This document shows positions 16,797-24,957 of a stretch of DNA of 64,000 nt, piece by piece. The DNA is taken from assembly GCF_900105945.1 (NCBI RefSeq), contig NZ_FNSO01000003.1, positions 434,001 through 498,000 of the forward strand. Direction: 5' to 3'. The position numbers and the translations under genes are program-made. The stretch's first letter is position 1; every line of letters begins with the position of its first letter. The notes beneath the pieces were generated by a model. It saw nothing but the letters and a program-made list of their open reading frames with translations, did no database searches and was not told the DNA's origin. This DNA comes from Amycolatopsis tolypomycina (GTDB lineage Bacteria; Actinomycetota; Actinomycetes; Mycobacteriales; Pseudonocardiaceae).

Positions 16797-16867
16797 GGGT
16801 TCACTCCTGATGAACGCAAGAAGGGACAGCGGACTCGGGGGGCCGCTGGTTCGGGGAAAAGCTGGGT

Positions 16868-17419
16868 TCAGGAGTGAACGGGCGGCCCGCGCCGCCCGCG
16901 GATCCGGCGCAGGTCGACGCCGACGAGGTGGTCCGGACCGCCGACGCGGGCCGGGATGAGCGCGGGCGCCGCCGCGGGCACCGGCAGGGGCGTGAGCAGC
17001 CGCGGCAGGATCGCGCGCAGCACGGCCAGCACGGTGAGGAGCATCGTGTCGGCGCGGGCGAGCAGCAGGGCGGTGAGCACGGTCGCGACGACGTGCGCGG
17101 CCGTCATGCCGAGCCCGGTGGGTCCGGGTGCCGCGGCCATTTCGTGCGCGCCGTGGCCGGCGAGCGTGGTGAGCAGCAGGTGCATCACCAGCTGGGCGGT
17201 CCCCAGCAGGACGAGCGTGGCGAGCGGCCCGCGGGCCCGGCGGGCGAGCGCGGCCGCCGTCCAGCCGAACAGGGTGGTCAGCAGCACGGTCATCGCCGGG
17301 TCCGGCAGCCCGCCGTCGGCGAGCCGGTGTGCTGTCACGGAAAGTGCGCCGCAGCTCACGGCGAGCAACACCCCACGGGTAGCGCCGAGCACGGCGGGAC
17401 GCCGTGCCGGATCGCTCAT
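16868..17419 (-). CDS. Small integral membrane protein of the copper operon, 183 aa
   Basis: Start ATG 17419 (MSDPARRPAVLGATRG) is preferred over longer upstream frames. The protein has about five hydrophobic segments with a periplasm-type loop AGHGAHEMAAAPG carrying two histidines, and a basic tail ending PPVHS. Proteins of this size and pattern are usually found first in YcnI/CopC/CopD operons of actinomycetes. A role in copper handling is inferred from position and the histidines. I do not recognise a named family with certainty. Confidence 0.75.
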   Translation of the reverse strand: MSDPARRPAVLGATRGVLLAVSCGALSVTAHRLADGGLPDPAMTVLLTTLFGWTAAALARRARGPLATLVLLGTAQLVMHLLLTTLAGHGAHEMAAAPGPTGLGMTAAHVVATVLTALLLARADTMLLTVLAVLRAILPRLLTPLPVPAAAPALIPARVGGPDHLVGVDLRRIRGRRGPPVHS

Positions 17420-17660
17420 GCAGAGCAGCCTAAGGGACCTGCTCCCCCGTGAGCGTGTGATCCCGTGAAGTGAGCACACACCAGGTTCACGTCCGGCTCC
17501 CGTCGCCGGTTCAGGCAATTTGTTGCCGATCTCCGCCAGGTGGGCCACGGTGGCCGGAAGACGGGGGGTTTGGACCGGCCGTGTCGTGGGTACTGAGCCG
17601 CTGGTCAGGAACTAGCCCGTTCGGGTGAAGGCCGGCGCGAAGGGCGGGAGAACGACACGG

Positions 17661-18308
17661 ATGAACCTCTTCGACTACATCTCCGACCGGGCGAGCAAGC
17701 TGTGGCTGGAGGCCTACCTGCACACCAGCATGGTGGTGCAGTGCACGATCATCGCCGCGGTCCTCGGCGTGCTGATCGGGGTCGCGGTCTACCGCAGCCC
17801 GATCGGTTCGGCGGTGGCCACGGCGCTGGCGAGCACGATCCTGACGGTGCCGTCGTTCGCCCTCCTGGGCCTGCTGATCCCCCTCTCGGGGCTCGGTCCG
17901 ACGACCGCCGTGATCGCGCTGGTGCTCTACGGCCTGCTGCCGATCGTCCGGAACACGATCGTCGGGCTCGACGGCGTCGACCCGGCCGTCACCGACGCCG
18001 CCCGCGGCATCGGGATGAGCTGCTTCGGCGTGCTCACCCGGGTCGAGCTGCGGCTGGCCTGGCCGGCGATCCTCACCGGCATGCGGGTGGCCACGCAGAT
18101 GCTGATGGGCATCGCCGTGATCGCCGCCTACGCGAAGGGCCCTGGCTTCGGCGCCGAGGTCTTCTCCGGGCTCACGAACGCGGGGAGCACGAACTCCCTG
18201 AACCAAGCCGTCACCGGCACGGTCGGGGTGGTCATCCTCGCCCTGCTGCTCGACGGCGTCTACGTCCTGATCAAGCGCTTCACCGTCTCGAGGGGTGTCC
18301 GTGGCTGA
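17661..18308 (+). CDS. ABC transporter permease, glycine betaine/choline (OpuB/ProW) type
   Basis: The 215-residue permease has about six hydrophobic segments. VDPAVTDAARGIGMSCFGVLTRVELRLAWPAI is the EAA-type loop that contacts the ATPase. The short length is usual for the OpuBB/OpuBD permeases. ATG 17661 is chosen over the upstream in-frame start at 17625 because GGGAG lies just before it and the protein then begins MNLFDYISDR. It opens a four-gene operon with overlapping genes for uptake of a quaternary amine or similar compatible solute. Confidence 0.9.
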   Translation: MNLFDYISDRASKLWLEAYLHTSMVVQCTIIAAVLGVLIGVAVYRSPIGSAVATALASTILTVPSFALLGLLIPLSGLGPTTAVIALVLYGLLPIVRNTIVGLDGVDPAVTDAARGIGMSCFGVLTRVELRLAWPAILTGMRVATQMLMGIAVIAAYAKGPGFGAEVFSGLTNAGSTNSLNQAVTGTVGVVILALLLDGVYVLIKRFTVSRGVRG

Positions 18309-19467
18309 GAACGAGGAAGTCTCCGGCGTCGAAATCGAGCTGGAGCACGTGACCAAGCGGTACCCCGGCACCCGCGAAGCGGCGGTCGACGACTTCTCGA
18401 TGGTCGTGCCCGCGGGCAAGATCGTGGTCTTCGTCGGCCCGTCCGGCTGCGGCAAGACCACGACCATGCGGATGATCAACCGCCTGGTCCAGCCGACGTC
18501 CGGCAAGATCACCATCGGCGGCGAGGACGCGCTCAAGCTCGACGTCGACACGCTGCGCCGTCGGATCGGCTACGCCATCCAGCAGGCCGGGCTGTTCCCG
18601 CACTTCACCGTCGCGCAGAACATCGCGGTGGTGCCGGGCCTGCTCGGCTGGGACAAGAAGAAGGTCAACGACCGGGTCGAGGAGATGATGGACCTGGTCG
18701 GGCTCGACCCGGCCGACTTCCGCGACCGGTTCCCGCGCCAGCTGTCGGGCGGGCAGCAGCAGCGCGTCGGCGTGGCACGGGCGCTCGCCGCGGATCCGCC
18801 GGTGCTGCTGATGGACGAGCCGTTCGGCGCGGTCGACCCGATCACCCGCGGCAACCTGCAGGACGAGCTGCTGCGGCTGCAGAGCGAGCTGAAGAAGACG
18901 ATCGTGTTCGTCACGCACGACTTCGACGAGGCCGTGAAGCTGGGCGACAAGATCGCGGTGCTCGGCAACCAGTCGTCGATCCTGCAGTACGACACCCCCG
19001 AGGCCATCCTGGCGAACCCGGCGGACGACACGGTCGCGGGCTTCGTGGGCGCGGGCGCGTCGCTGAAGCAGCTGACCCTGCTGCGAGTCCGGGACGTCGA
19101 GCTCCAGCAGGACGCGCTCACCGTGACCGTCGACGAGTCGCCCGCGTCGGTGCGCGAGATGCTGCAGTCCTCGCGCAAGCACTTCGCGCTGGTGCTCGAC
19201 GCGCGCCGCCGTCCGACGCGGTGGGTGCACGTCCGCGAGCTGACGTCGGCGACTTCGCTGGCCAACCTCGGGAAGCCGCTGCGCGACGTCGTCAGCCTGC
19301 AGTCGACCCTGCAGGACGCGCTCGAGGCGATGCTCGCCGAGGGCGGCTCGGTGCCGGTCACCGGCGCGCGCGGCGAGTACGCGGGCACGATCCAGCTGGA
19401 CACCGTGATCGCGACCATCCAGCAGCTGCGCGAGGAGCACACGAACGACGAAGAGGTGCCGGCATGA
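18301..19467 (+). CDS. ABC transporter ATPase with CBS domains, osmoprotectant (OpuA/OpuBA) type
   Basis: In this 388-residue protein Walker A GPSGCGKTT is near residue 46, the Q-loop in YAIQQAGLFPHFTV, the signature LSGGQQQR near 147, Walker B VLLMDEP near 165 and the H-loop in FVTHDFDEA. The C-terminal 120 residues form paired CBS domains, which in OpuA sense ionic strength or nucleotides. GTG 18301 is favoured because GAGGGG lies five bases upstream; GTG 18295 is possible. It overlaps the first permease by eight bases. Confidence 0.92.
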   Translation: MAENEEVSGVEIELEHVTKRYPGTREAAVDDFSMVVPAGKIVVFVGPSGCGKTTTMRMINRLVQPTSGKITIGGEDALKLDVDTLRRRIGYAIQQAGLFPHFTVAQNIAVVPGLLGWDKKKVNDRVEEMMDLVGLDPADFRDRFPRQLSGGQQQRVGVARALAADPPVLLMDEPFGAVDPITRGNLQDELLRLQSELKKTIVFVTHDFDEAVKLGDKIAVLGNQSSILQYDTPEAILANPADDTVAGFVGAGASLKQLTLLRVRDVELQQDALTVTVDESPASVREMLQSSRKHFALVLDARRRPTRWVHVRELTSATSLANLGKPLRDVVSLQSTLQDALEAMLAEGGSVPVTGARGEYAGTIQLDTVIATIQQLREEHTNDEEVPA

Positions 19468-20243
19468 CGGCGGTCGTCGACACCGGCTTCAGCACCGAGT
19501 CGGGCTCCAAACGCGCGGAACGCGTCCGGCTGTTCGCCCAGCCGATCGCGGTGCTGGTGATCGTCGCCGTGACGCTGGCCGCGGTGTTCTCCAGCGGCCT
19601 GACCGCCACGGAGAAGGAGACCCTCAACGCGCCGACGCTGCTCACGGCGTTGTGGGACCACCTGCTGATGACGCTCGTGGTGACGGCGATCGTCGTCCTG
19701 GTCGCGGTGCCGCTCGGGGTGCTGGTGACGCGGCCGTGGGCGCGGTTCCTGGCGCCGCTCTTCCTGGCGATCGCGAACATCGGGCAGGCCGCGCCCGCGC
19801 TGGGCGTGCTGGTGCTGTGGTTCATCATCACCGGCGCGACCGGCGGCATCTGGGTGGCGGCGCTGCCGCTGGCGTTCTACTCGCTGCTGCCGGTGCTGCG
19901 GAACACGATGGTCGGCATCCAGCAGGTCGACCCGGCCCTGATCGACGCCGGCCGCGGCATCGGGATGTCGGCGGGCGCGGTGCTCTGGCGCGTCGAACTG
20001 CCGCTGGCCGTCCCGCTGATCCTGGCCGGCCTGCGCACGTCGCTGGTACTGGCGGTGGGCACGGCGACGTTCGGCATGTTCGTCAACGCCGGCGGCTTCG
20101 GGCTGCTCATCGACACCGGCTACAAGCTCAACCTGACCCCGGTGCTGGTCACCGGCTCGGTGCTGGCGGTCGCGCTGGCGCTGCTGGTCGACTGGGTCGG
20201 CGCGGTCGCCGAACAGTACTTCGGACCGAAGGGGCTGCGATGA
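19464..20243 (+). CDS. ABC transporter permease, second subunit
   Basis: The 259-residue permease starts at ATG 19464, overlapping the ATPase stop by four bases (ATGA). An N-terminal hydrophobic anchor (IAVLVIVAVTLAAVFSSGL) is followed by the transport core, with VDPALIDAGRGIGMSAGAVLWRVELPLAVPLI as the EAA loop. It is similar in design to the first permease of the operon, so the importer probably has a heterodimeric membrane channel. Confidence 0.92.
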   Translation: MTAVVDTGFSTESGSKRAERVRLFAQPIAVLVIVAVTLAAVFSSGLTATEKETLNAPTLLTALWDHLLMTLVVTAIVVLVAVPLGVLVTRPWARFLAPLFLAIANIGQAAPALGVLVLWFIITGATGGIWVAALPLAFYSLLPVLRNTMVGIQQVDPALIDAGRGIGMSAGAVLWRVELPLAVPLILAGLRTSLVLAVGTATFGMFVNAGGFGLLIDTGYKLNLTPVLVTGSVLAVALALLVDWVGAVAEQYFGPKGLR

Positions 20244-21199
20244 AACTCCGGCGACTGGCCGTCGTGGCGCTGCTGGGGGTGACGCTGTCGTCCTGCGGCC
20301 TGACGGTCAACCAGGCGGTGCCGTACGACATCAAGCCGGGCTCGATCCAGCCGATCCCGGCGCTGCAGGGCGTGAAGATCACGGTGGGGTCGAAGGACTT
20401 CACCGAGAACATCATCCTGGCGTACATGGCCGAAATGGCGCTGACGGCCGCGGGCGCAGACGTCGTGGACCTCTCGGACATCAAGGGGTCGAACTCGTCG
20501 CGGCAGGCGCTGCTGTCCGGCCAGACGGACGTGACGTGGGAGTACACGGGCACGGGCTGGATCAACTACCAGGGCAACGAGCTCCCCGTCCCGGGCGGCG
20601 AGCAGGCCCAGTACGAGGCGACGGCCAAGGCGGACGAGGAGAAGTTCGGCGTCACGTGGCTGAACTATTCGCCGCTGAACGACCAGTACGCGTTCGCGGT
20701 GACGGAGGCGTACGGCGCGGCCAACAACCTGAAGACGACGTCCGATTTGGCGGCGTTCATCAAGCAGCGGCCGGACCAGGCGGTGTTCTGCCTGGAGACG
20801 GAGTTCACCAGCCGCCAGGACGGCTTCCCGGCCGCGGTGAAGGCGTACGGCTTCCAGAACCCGACGGTGAAGAACTTCGGCATCGGCACGATCTATTCGG
20901 CGGTGGCGAGCGGAACCTGCCCGGTGGGCGAGGTCTTCACCACGGACGGCCGCATCTCGGGGTTGAACCTGCGGGTGCTGGAGGACGACAAGAAGGCGTT
21001 CCCCCAGTACAACGCGGTGGCGACGCTGCGCACGGAGTGGCTGAAGCAGCACCCGGAGGTGCGTGGGCCACTGGAGAAGGTCAGCGCGGCGATCGACAAC
21101 GAGCAGATGATCGAGCTGTGCAAGCAGGTCGACGTCGACGGTGAGGACGCCGGCAAGGTGGCCCACGACTGGATGGTCAAGAAGGGCTTCATCCAGTAG
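20240..21199 (+). CDS. Substrate-binding lipoprotein of the osmoprotectant ABC importer
   Basis: The 319-residue lipoprotein begins MKLRRLAVVALLGVTLSSCG with lipobox LSSC, so it is anchored to the outer face of the membrane. VGSKDFTENIILAYMAEM is the hallmark start of the OpuAC/OpuBC (QAT-type) binding fold. WEYTGTGWINY and NYSPLNDQYAFAV line the ligand pocket with aromatics and tyrosines, as expected for quaternary amines. ATG 20240 overlaps the permease stop by four bases. The perfect hairpin at 21274 follows, marking the operon end. Confidence 0.93.
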   Translation: MKLRRLAVVALLGVTLSSCGLTVNQAVPYDIKPGSIQPIPALQGVKITVGSKDFTENIILAYMAEMALTAAGADVVDLSDIKGSNSSRQALLSGQTDVTWEYTGTGWINYQGNELPVPGGEQAQYEATAKADEEKFGVTWLNYSPLNDQYAFAVTEAYGAANNLKTTSDLAAFIKQRPDQAVFCLETEFTSRQDGFPAAVKAYGFQNPTVKNFGIGTIYSAVASGTCPVGEVFTTDGRISGLNLRVLEDDKKAFPQYNAVATLRTEWLKQHPEVRGPLEKVSAAIDNEQMIELCKQVDVDGEDAGKVAHDWMVKKGFIQ

Positions 21200-21273
21200 C
21201 CCGCCGGGGCGCCCCCCGTTTTCGACACTACCGGCCGGCACCGACAGTTTCGCGGTGCCGGCCAGGTGCCGCT

Positions 21274-21326
21274 GTCATGAACGAGTCGTTCATGACATCC
21301 GACGTCATGAACGACTCGTTCATGAC
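21274..21326. terminator. Perfect 23-bp inverted repeat, bidirectional terminator-like
   Basis: The left arm 21274-21296 begins GTCATGAACGAG and ends CGTTCATGAC; 21304-21326 is its exact reverse complement. The loop is ATCCGAC. Each arm is itself an almost perfect palindrome. It sits between the convergent lipoprotein gene and the DUF6474 gene, so it can end both transcripts. The core sequence is shared with the repeat at 5883-5933. Confidence 0.8.
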
Positions 21327-21345
21327 ATTTCGAGTCCCGCTGCCG

Positions 21346-21807
21346 TCAGAGGCCGAGCCGGTGCAGCAGCTGCCCTTCGAGCCGTTCCAGCTCCCCGGCC
21401 ACCGCCCGGTGCACCGACTTCCGCCGCGCCGCCGGCATCCGCTCCGCCGCGCGCACCGACGCCGACAGCTGCTCCAACGTCCCCAGCGCCTCCGCCGCGA
21501 ACTCGCGGTCCGCGGCGGACGCCTTCTCCGACTTCCGCAGGTCCTGGCAGCCCTCGGCCACCCCCGCGATCCGGGCGTGCAACGCCGCGCCGCGGCCGGT
21601 GTACTCGCCCAGCCTGTCGACCGAGACTCCCAGCTTGCGTGCCTGGTAGCGGTCGTACGCCTCGCGGGCCGCGCCCGCCGCGCGGACCGCCAGTGGTGCC
21701 ACCACCGGGAGCACCGCCGGGCCGACCACCTTCGCCACCGCGATCGCGTTCTTCGCCCTCTTAGGGGTGAACCGGGCTTCACCCACGACCTTGGCCTTGC
21801 GCGCCAT
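21346..21807 (-). CDS. DUF6474-type protein, 153 aa
   Basis: It starts MARKAKVVGEARFTPKRAKNAIAVAKVVGPAVLPVVAPLAVRAAGAAREAYDRY, the pattern I associate with actinobacterial DUF6474 proteins. A hydrophobic stretch at residues 22-42 may touch the membrane. The C-terminal two thirds is helical and charged. The ATG at 21807 has GGGAGGT five bases upstream, ruling out the longer open frame. Function is unknown. It is divergent from the RecB-like nuclease gene with 91 bases between starts. Confidence 0.82.
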   Translation of the reverse strand: MARKAKVVGEARFTPKRAKNAIAVAKVVGPAVLPVVAPLAVRAAGAAREAYDRYQARKLGVSVDRLGEYTGRGAALHARIAGVAEGCQDLRKSEKASAADREFAAEALGTLEQLSASVRAAERMPAARRKSVHRAVAGELERLEGQLLHRLGL

Positions 21808-21898
21808 GGCACCTCCCTGCGACGTGTCGAGGTCGAACTTACTGGTCGCCTGGGTGGCGGGCATGTCGGCTCGGCGGTGGGAATCTAGAGTGATCTCC

Positions 21899-23539
21899 AT
21901 GAACACCGAGGTGGTACTCGACGCGGGCGCGGTCAGCCGCTGCCGTCGGCGCGTGCACCTCGAACACGACCCCGCCATGCGGGAGGTGCCGCTTTCCCCG
22001 CCCGACCCCACCGCGCAGCAGCGGATCGACGATGCCACCGCGCACCGCGAAGACATCGTCACCCGGCTGATGGCCGCCAACGACGACCACTGGGTGAAGA
22101 TCGGCCGCGACCTGCCCGCCCACGAGCGCGTCGAACAGACGCTGCAGGCCTTCGCCGACGGGGCGCGCTACATCTGGGGTGCGCTGCTGCCGGTCGACCC
22201 GGCCGGGCACCGGCGTGGCGGCATCGACCTGCTCGTCCGCACCGGCCGCGGCTACGTCCCGGTGCTCGTCGTGCGGCACCGCATCACCGACCGCGGCGCC
22301 GGGGCGATCGTCACCGAACTGACCGACCTCGACCCGGCGCACCGGAAAGCCGACGAAGGCCGCAAGGTCCGGTCGCAGCCGCGTGACCAGTTCCGGCTCG
22401 TGCACGTCCGCCGCATGCTGCAGACGCTCGGGCAGGCCGACGAGAGCAACACCCTCGGCGGCGTCATCGGGCTCGACGCCGACGTCGTCGTCTGGCACGA
22501 CCTCACCGCGGGCACCTGGCCGGGCGGCCGCAACGCGCTCACCGAGTACCAGGCCCGGTTCGCCGACCGGCTCGCCATCGCCACCGCCGCCGCGAACGGC
22601 GAGGAGCCGCTCGCCGAACCGTCGCGCGTGCTGGAGTGCCGTCGCTGCCCGTGGTGGCCGACGTGCGAGGCCGTGCTCACCGAAACCCGCGACGTCAGCC
22701 TCGTCGTCCGCGGCGAGGACGCCGTCGAGCTGCGCCGGGCCGGCGTGTCCACTGTGGACAAGCTGGCCGCGCTCGACCCGGCGGGCGAGTCGCCGGAGGT
22801 CAACTGGACCGGCGTCACCTTCCCGGACGCCGTCGTGCTCGCCCGCGCCTGGCTGGCCGACCTGACGCTGGTGCGCCGCGTCGACACTGTCGAGGTGCCG
22901 CGTGCCGACGTCGAGGTCGACGTCGACATGGAGAGCTTCGGCGACGCCGGCGCGTACCTCTGGGGCTGCCTGCTCAGCGGCGCCGACATCGGCGTCCCGC
23001 AGGGCTACCGCGCCTTCGCGACGTGGGACCCGCTGCCCACCGACGACGAGGCCCGGTCCTTCGCCGAGTTCTGGGCCTGGCTGACCGACGTCCGCGAGCG
23101 CACCGAAGCGGCGGGCCTGACCTTCCGCGCCTACTGCTACAACGCGCTCGCCGAGAACCGCTGGCTCTTCGGGTCCGTCGAGCGCTTCGGCGACCACCCC
23201 GGCGTTCCCACGAAGAAGGACATCCAGTCCTTTGTGGATTCCGAGCAGTGGGTCGACCTCTTCCGCAGCGTCACCGACCAGTTCCTGTGCTCCCACGGCA
23301 AGGGCCTGAAGGTGATCGCCCCGGTGGCCGGCTTCTCCTGGCGCGACCCGGAGGCGGGCGGCGAGGCGTCGATGCGCTGGTACCGCGACGCCGTGGGCAT
23401 GGACGGCGAGAAGCCGGACGACGACCAGCGCGAGCGGCTCCTGCGCTACAACGAGGACGACGTCCTCGCGACCCGGGCGCTGCGGGAGTGGATCGACGCC
23501 CGGGCGCAGGCCGAAGTGCCGTACATGTTCGATCTCTGA
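21899..23539 (+). CDS. TM0106-family RecB-like nuclease
   Basis: In this 546-residue protein the N-terminal half carries a RecB/Cas4-like nuclease fold, with GGIDLLVRTGRGYVPVLVVRHR as the D...ExK-like region and a cysteine cluster CRRCPWWPTC that with another cysteine could hold an Fe-S cluster. The C-terminal half is RNase H-like: VDVDMESFGD near residue 340 and YNEDDVLATRALREW near the end provide acidic residues of a DEDD-type exonuclease. The family (TM0106, also called PRK-type putative RecB) is widespread in actinobacteria with no established role. The gene stands alone, so no helicase or recombinase partner is seen. Confidence 0.85.
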   Translation: MNTEVVLDAGAVSRCRRRVHLEHDPAMREVPLSPPDPTAQQRIDDATAHREDIVTRLMAANDDHWVKIGRDLPAHERVEQTLQAFADGARYIWGALLPVDPAGHRRGGIDLLVRTGRGYVPVLVVRHRITDRGAGAIVTELTDLDPAHRKADEGRKVRSQPRDQFRLVHVRRMLQTLGQADESNTLGGVIGLDADVVVWHDLTAGTWPGGRNALTEYQARFADRLAIATAAANGEEPLAEPSRVLECRRCPWWPTCEAVLTETRDVSLVVRGEDAVELRRAGVSTVDKLAALDPAGESPEVNWTGVTFPDAVVLARAWLADLTLVRRVDTVEVPRADVEVDVDMESFGDAGAYLWGCLLSGADIGVPQGYRAFATWDPLPTDDEARSFAEFWAWLTDVRERTEAAGLTFRAYCYNALAENRWLFGSVERFGDHPGVPTKKDIQSFVDSEQWVDLFRSVTDQFLCSHGKGLKVIAPVAGFSWRDPEAGGEASMRWYRDAVGMDGEKPDDDQRERLLRYNEDDVLATRALREWIDARAQAEVPYMFDL

Positions 23540-23585
23540 GTTGTTCAGCGACTAAGACACTTGCCTACTGACGCGTCCTGCGTAA

Positions 23586-23601
23586 TACTCGTGCACGAGT
23601 A
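23586..23601. promoter_or_regulatory. Perfect 16-bp palindrome, candidate PadR operator
   Basis: TACTCGTGCACGAGTA lies 22 bases before the padR start, and a further half-site ACTCGT follows at 23601-23606. It overlaps the likely promoter region (GCGTAATACTCG). Autoregulation by the PadR protein is the likely use. Confidence 0.6.
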
Positions 23602-23622
23602 CTCGTAGACGAGGAGTTCGAG

Positions 23623-24252
23623 ATGAAGCGGCGGAAGGTCGCCAACGTCCTGGGGTTGGCCGTGCTGTCCGTCGTGCAGGAACGCCCCATGCACCCGTAC
23701 GAGATGGCGGCCGTGCTCAAGCAGCGCGGCAAGGACGCCGACATGCCGATCAAGTGGGGCTCGCTCTACACGGTCGTCGCGAACCTCGAGAAACACGGGT
23801 TCGTCGAGGCGGTCGAGAGCGTGAAGGACGGCGGGCGGCCCGAGCGGACCGTCTACCGGATCACGCCGGCCGGGCGCGAAGAGTTCGAGGACTGGGTCCG
23901 CGAGCTCGTCGGCACGGTCGACCGGGAACCGCCGCGGTTCAAGGCGGGGCTGTCGATGATCGGCGTCCTGGGTCCGGACCAGGCGATCAGCCGGCTGCGG
24001 GAGCGGCTCGAGCAACTCGAACAACGCGCGGCGGCGCACCGCGCGGCGCTCGACCAGCTGCGGCCGCTCATGCCGCGGCTGTTCCTGGTGGAGGTCGAGT
24101 ACGACCTCGCGATGACGGAAGCCGAAGCGCGCTGGGTGCGCGGCTTCCTCGAAGAACTGACCACCGGCGCCCTGCCCGGCCTCGACGCCTGGCGGCGCTA
24201 CCACGAAACCGGCGAATTCCCGGACGACCTGGGGGAGTTCGTGGAGAGGTAG
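23623..24252 (+). CDS. PadR-family transcriptional regulator
   Basis: The 209-residue protein has the winged helix at residues 1-95: VLGLAVLSVVQERPMHPYEMAAVLKQRG, IKWGSLYTVVANLEKHGFVEAVE and RPERTVYRITPAGREEFEDWV. The C-terminal helical PadR_C region mediates dimer formation (LRERLEQLEQRAAAHRAALDQL). ATG 23623 has AGGAGTTCGAG upstream. It is followed after six bases by a methyltransferase gene, so it probably represses its own operon through the palindrome at 23586. Confidence 0.92.
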   Translation: MKRRKVANVLGLAVLSVVQERPMHPYEMAAVLKQRGKDADMPIKWGSLYTVVANLEKHGFVEAVESVKDGGRPERTVYRITPAGREEFEDWVRELVGTVDREPPRFKAGLSMIGVLGPDQAISRLRERLEQLEQRAAAHRAALDQLRPLMPRLFLVEVEYDLAMTEAEARWVRGFLEELTTGALPGLDAWRRYHETGEFPDDLGEFVER

Positions 24253-24258
24253 GAACCG

Positions 24259-24912
24259 ATGGAGACGATCCGCAAGCACAAGGTGCCCGAGATGGAGGGC
24301 CTCCAGGCCCGCTGGTACGCCAAGAACCGCGGCACCGAAGCCCAGCTCGTGCAGTACCGGCGGCAGGCGGCCGAGGTCACGGCGGGCTGGCCCGAAGGCG
24401 CCGAAGTCCTGGAGGTCGCGCCCGGCCCGGGCTTCTTCGCCGTGGAGCTGGCGAAGCGCGGCTTCCGCGTCACCGGGCTCGACATCAGCCACACCATGGT
24501 CGAGATCGCCCGGGAAAACGGCGCGGGCCTCGACATCGACTTCCGGCAGGGCGACATCACGCACGCGCCGTTCGAGCCGGAGTCGTTCGACTACCTGGTC
24601 TGCCAGGCCGCGTTCAAGAACTTCCGGCAGCCGGTGGCGGCGCTGAACGAGATGCACCGCGTGCTGCGCCCGGGCGGGTCCGCGCTGATCCACGACCTGA
24701 ACCACGAGGCCACCGCCGGCGACATCCGGCGCGATGTCGCCGGGATGAACCTCGGCGCGGTCGGCAGCTTCACGATCCGGCAGACCCTGGCGTGGCTGCG
24801 GCGGCGGGCGTTCACCCGGGAGCAGTTCGAGGCGCTGGCCGCGGAAAGCGCCTTCGGCGGCTGCTCGGTGACGACCGACGGCATCGGCATCGAGGTCCGC
24901 CTCACCCGCTGA
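24259..24912 (+). CDS. Class I SAM-dependent methyltransferase
   Basis: The 217-residue protein has the Rossmann methyltransferase core: VLEVAPGPGFFAVELAKRG is motif I, VTGLDISHTMVEIA motif II, and FDYLVCQAAFKNF motif IV followed by PVAALNEMHRVLRPGGSALIHDL. This is the UbiE/Methyltransf_11 style acting on a small molecule. The C-terminal segment (AFGGCSVTTDGIGIEVRL) completes the sheet. It is cotranscribed with PadR, so the substrate may be a toxic phenolic or antibiotic sensed by PadR. That is inference. Confidence 0.88.
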   Translation: METIRKHKVPEMEGLQARWYAKNRGTEAQLVQYRRQAAEVTAGWPEGAEVLEVAPGPGFFAVELAKRGFRVTGLDISHTMVEIARENGAGLDIDFRQGDITHAPFEPESFDYLVCQAAFKNFRQPVAALNEMHRVLRPGGSALIHDLNHEATAGDIRRDVAGMNLGAVGSFTIRQTLAWLRRRAFTREQFEALAAESAFGGCSVTTDGIGIEVRLTR

Positions 24913-24919
24913 CCACTGG

Positions 24920-24949
24920 GGGCGGCACTTTCACGTGAAAGTGCCGCCC
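24920..24949. terminator. Perfect 30-bp palindrome, bidirectional terminator-like
   Basis: GGGCGGCACTTTCAC is followed at once by its reverse complement, centred on CACGTG. It lies between the convergent methyltransferase and SDR genes. A near-identical core occurs at 27685-27716. Confidence 0.8.
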
Positions 24950-24957
24950 TCTCGGGG

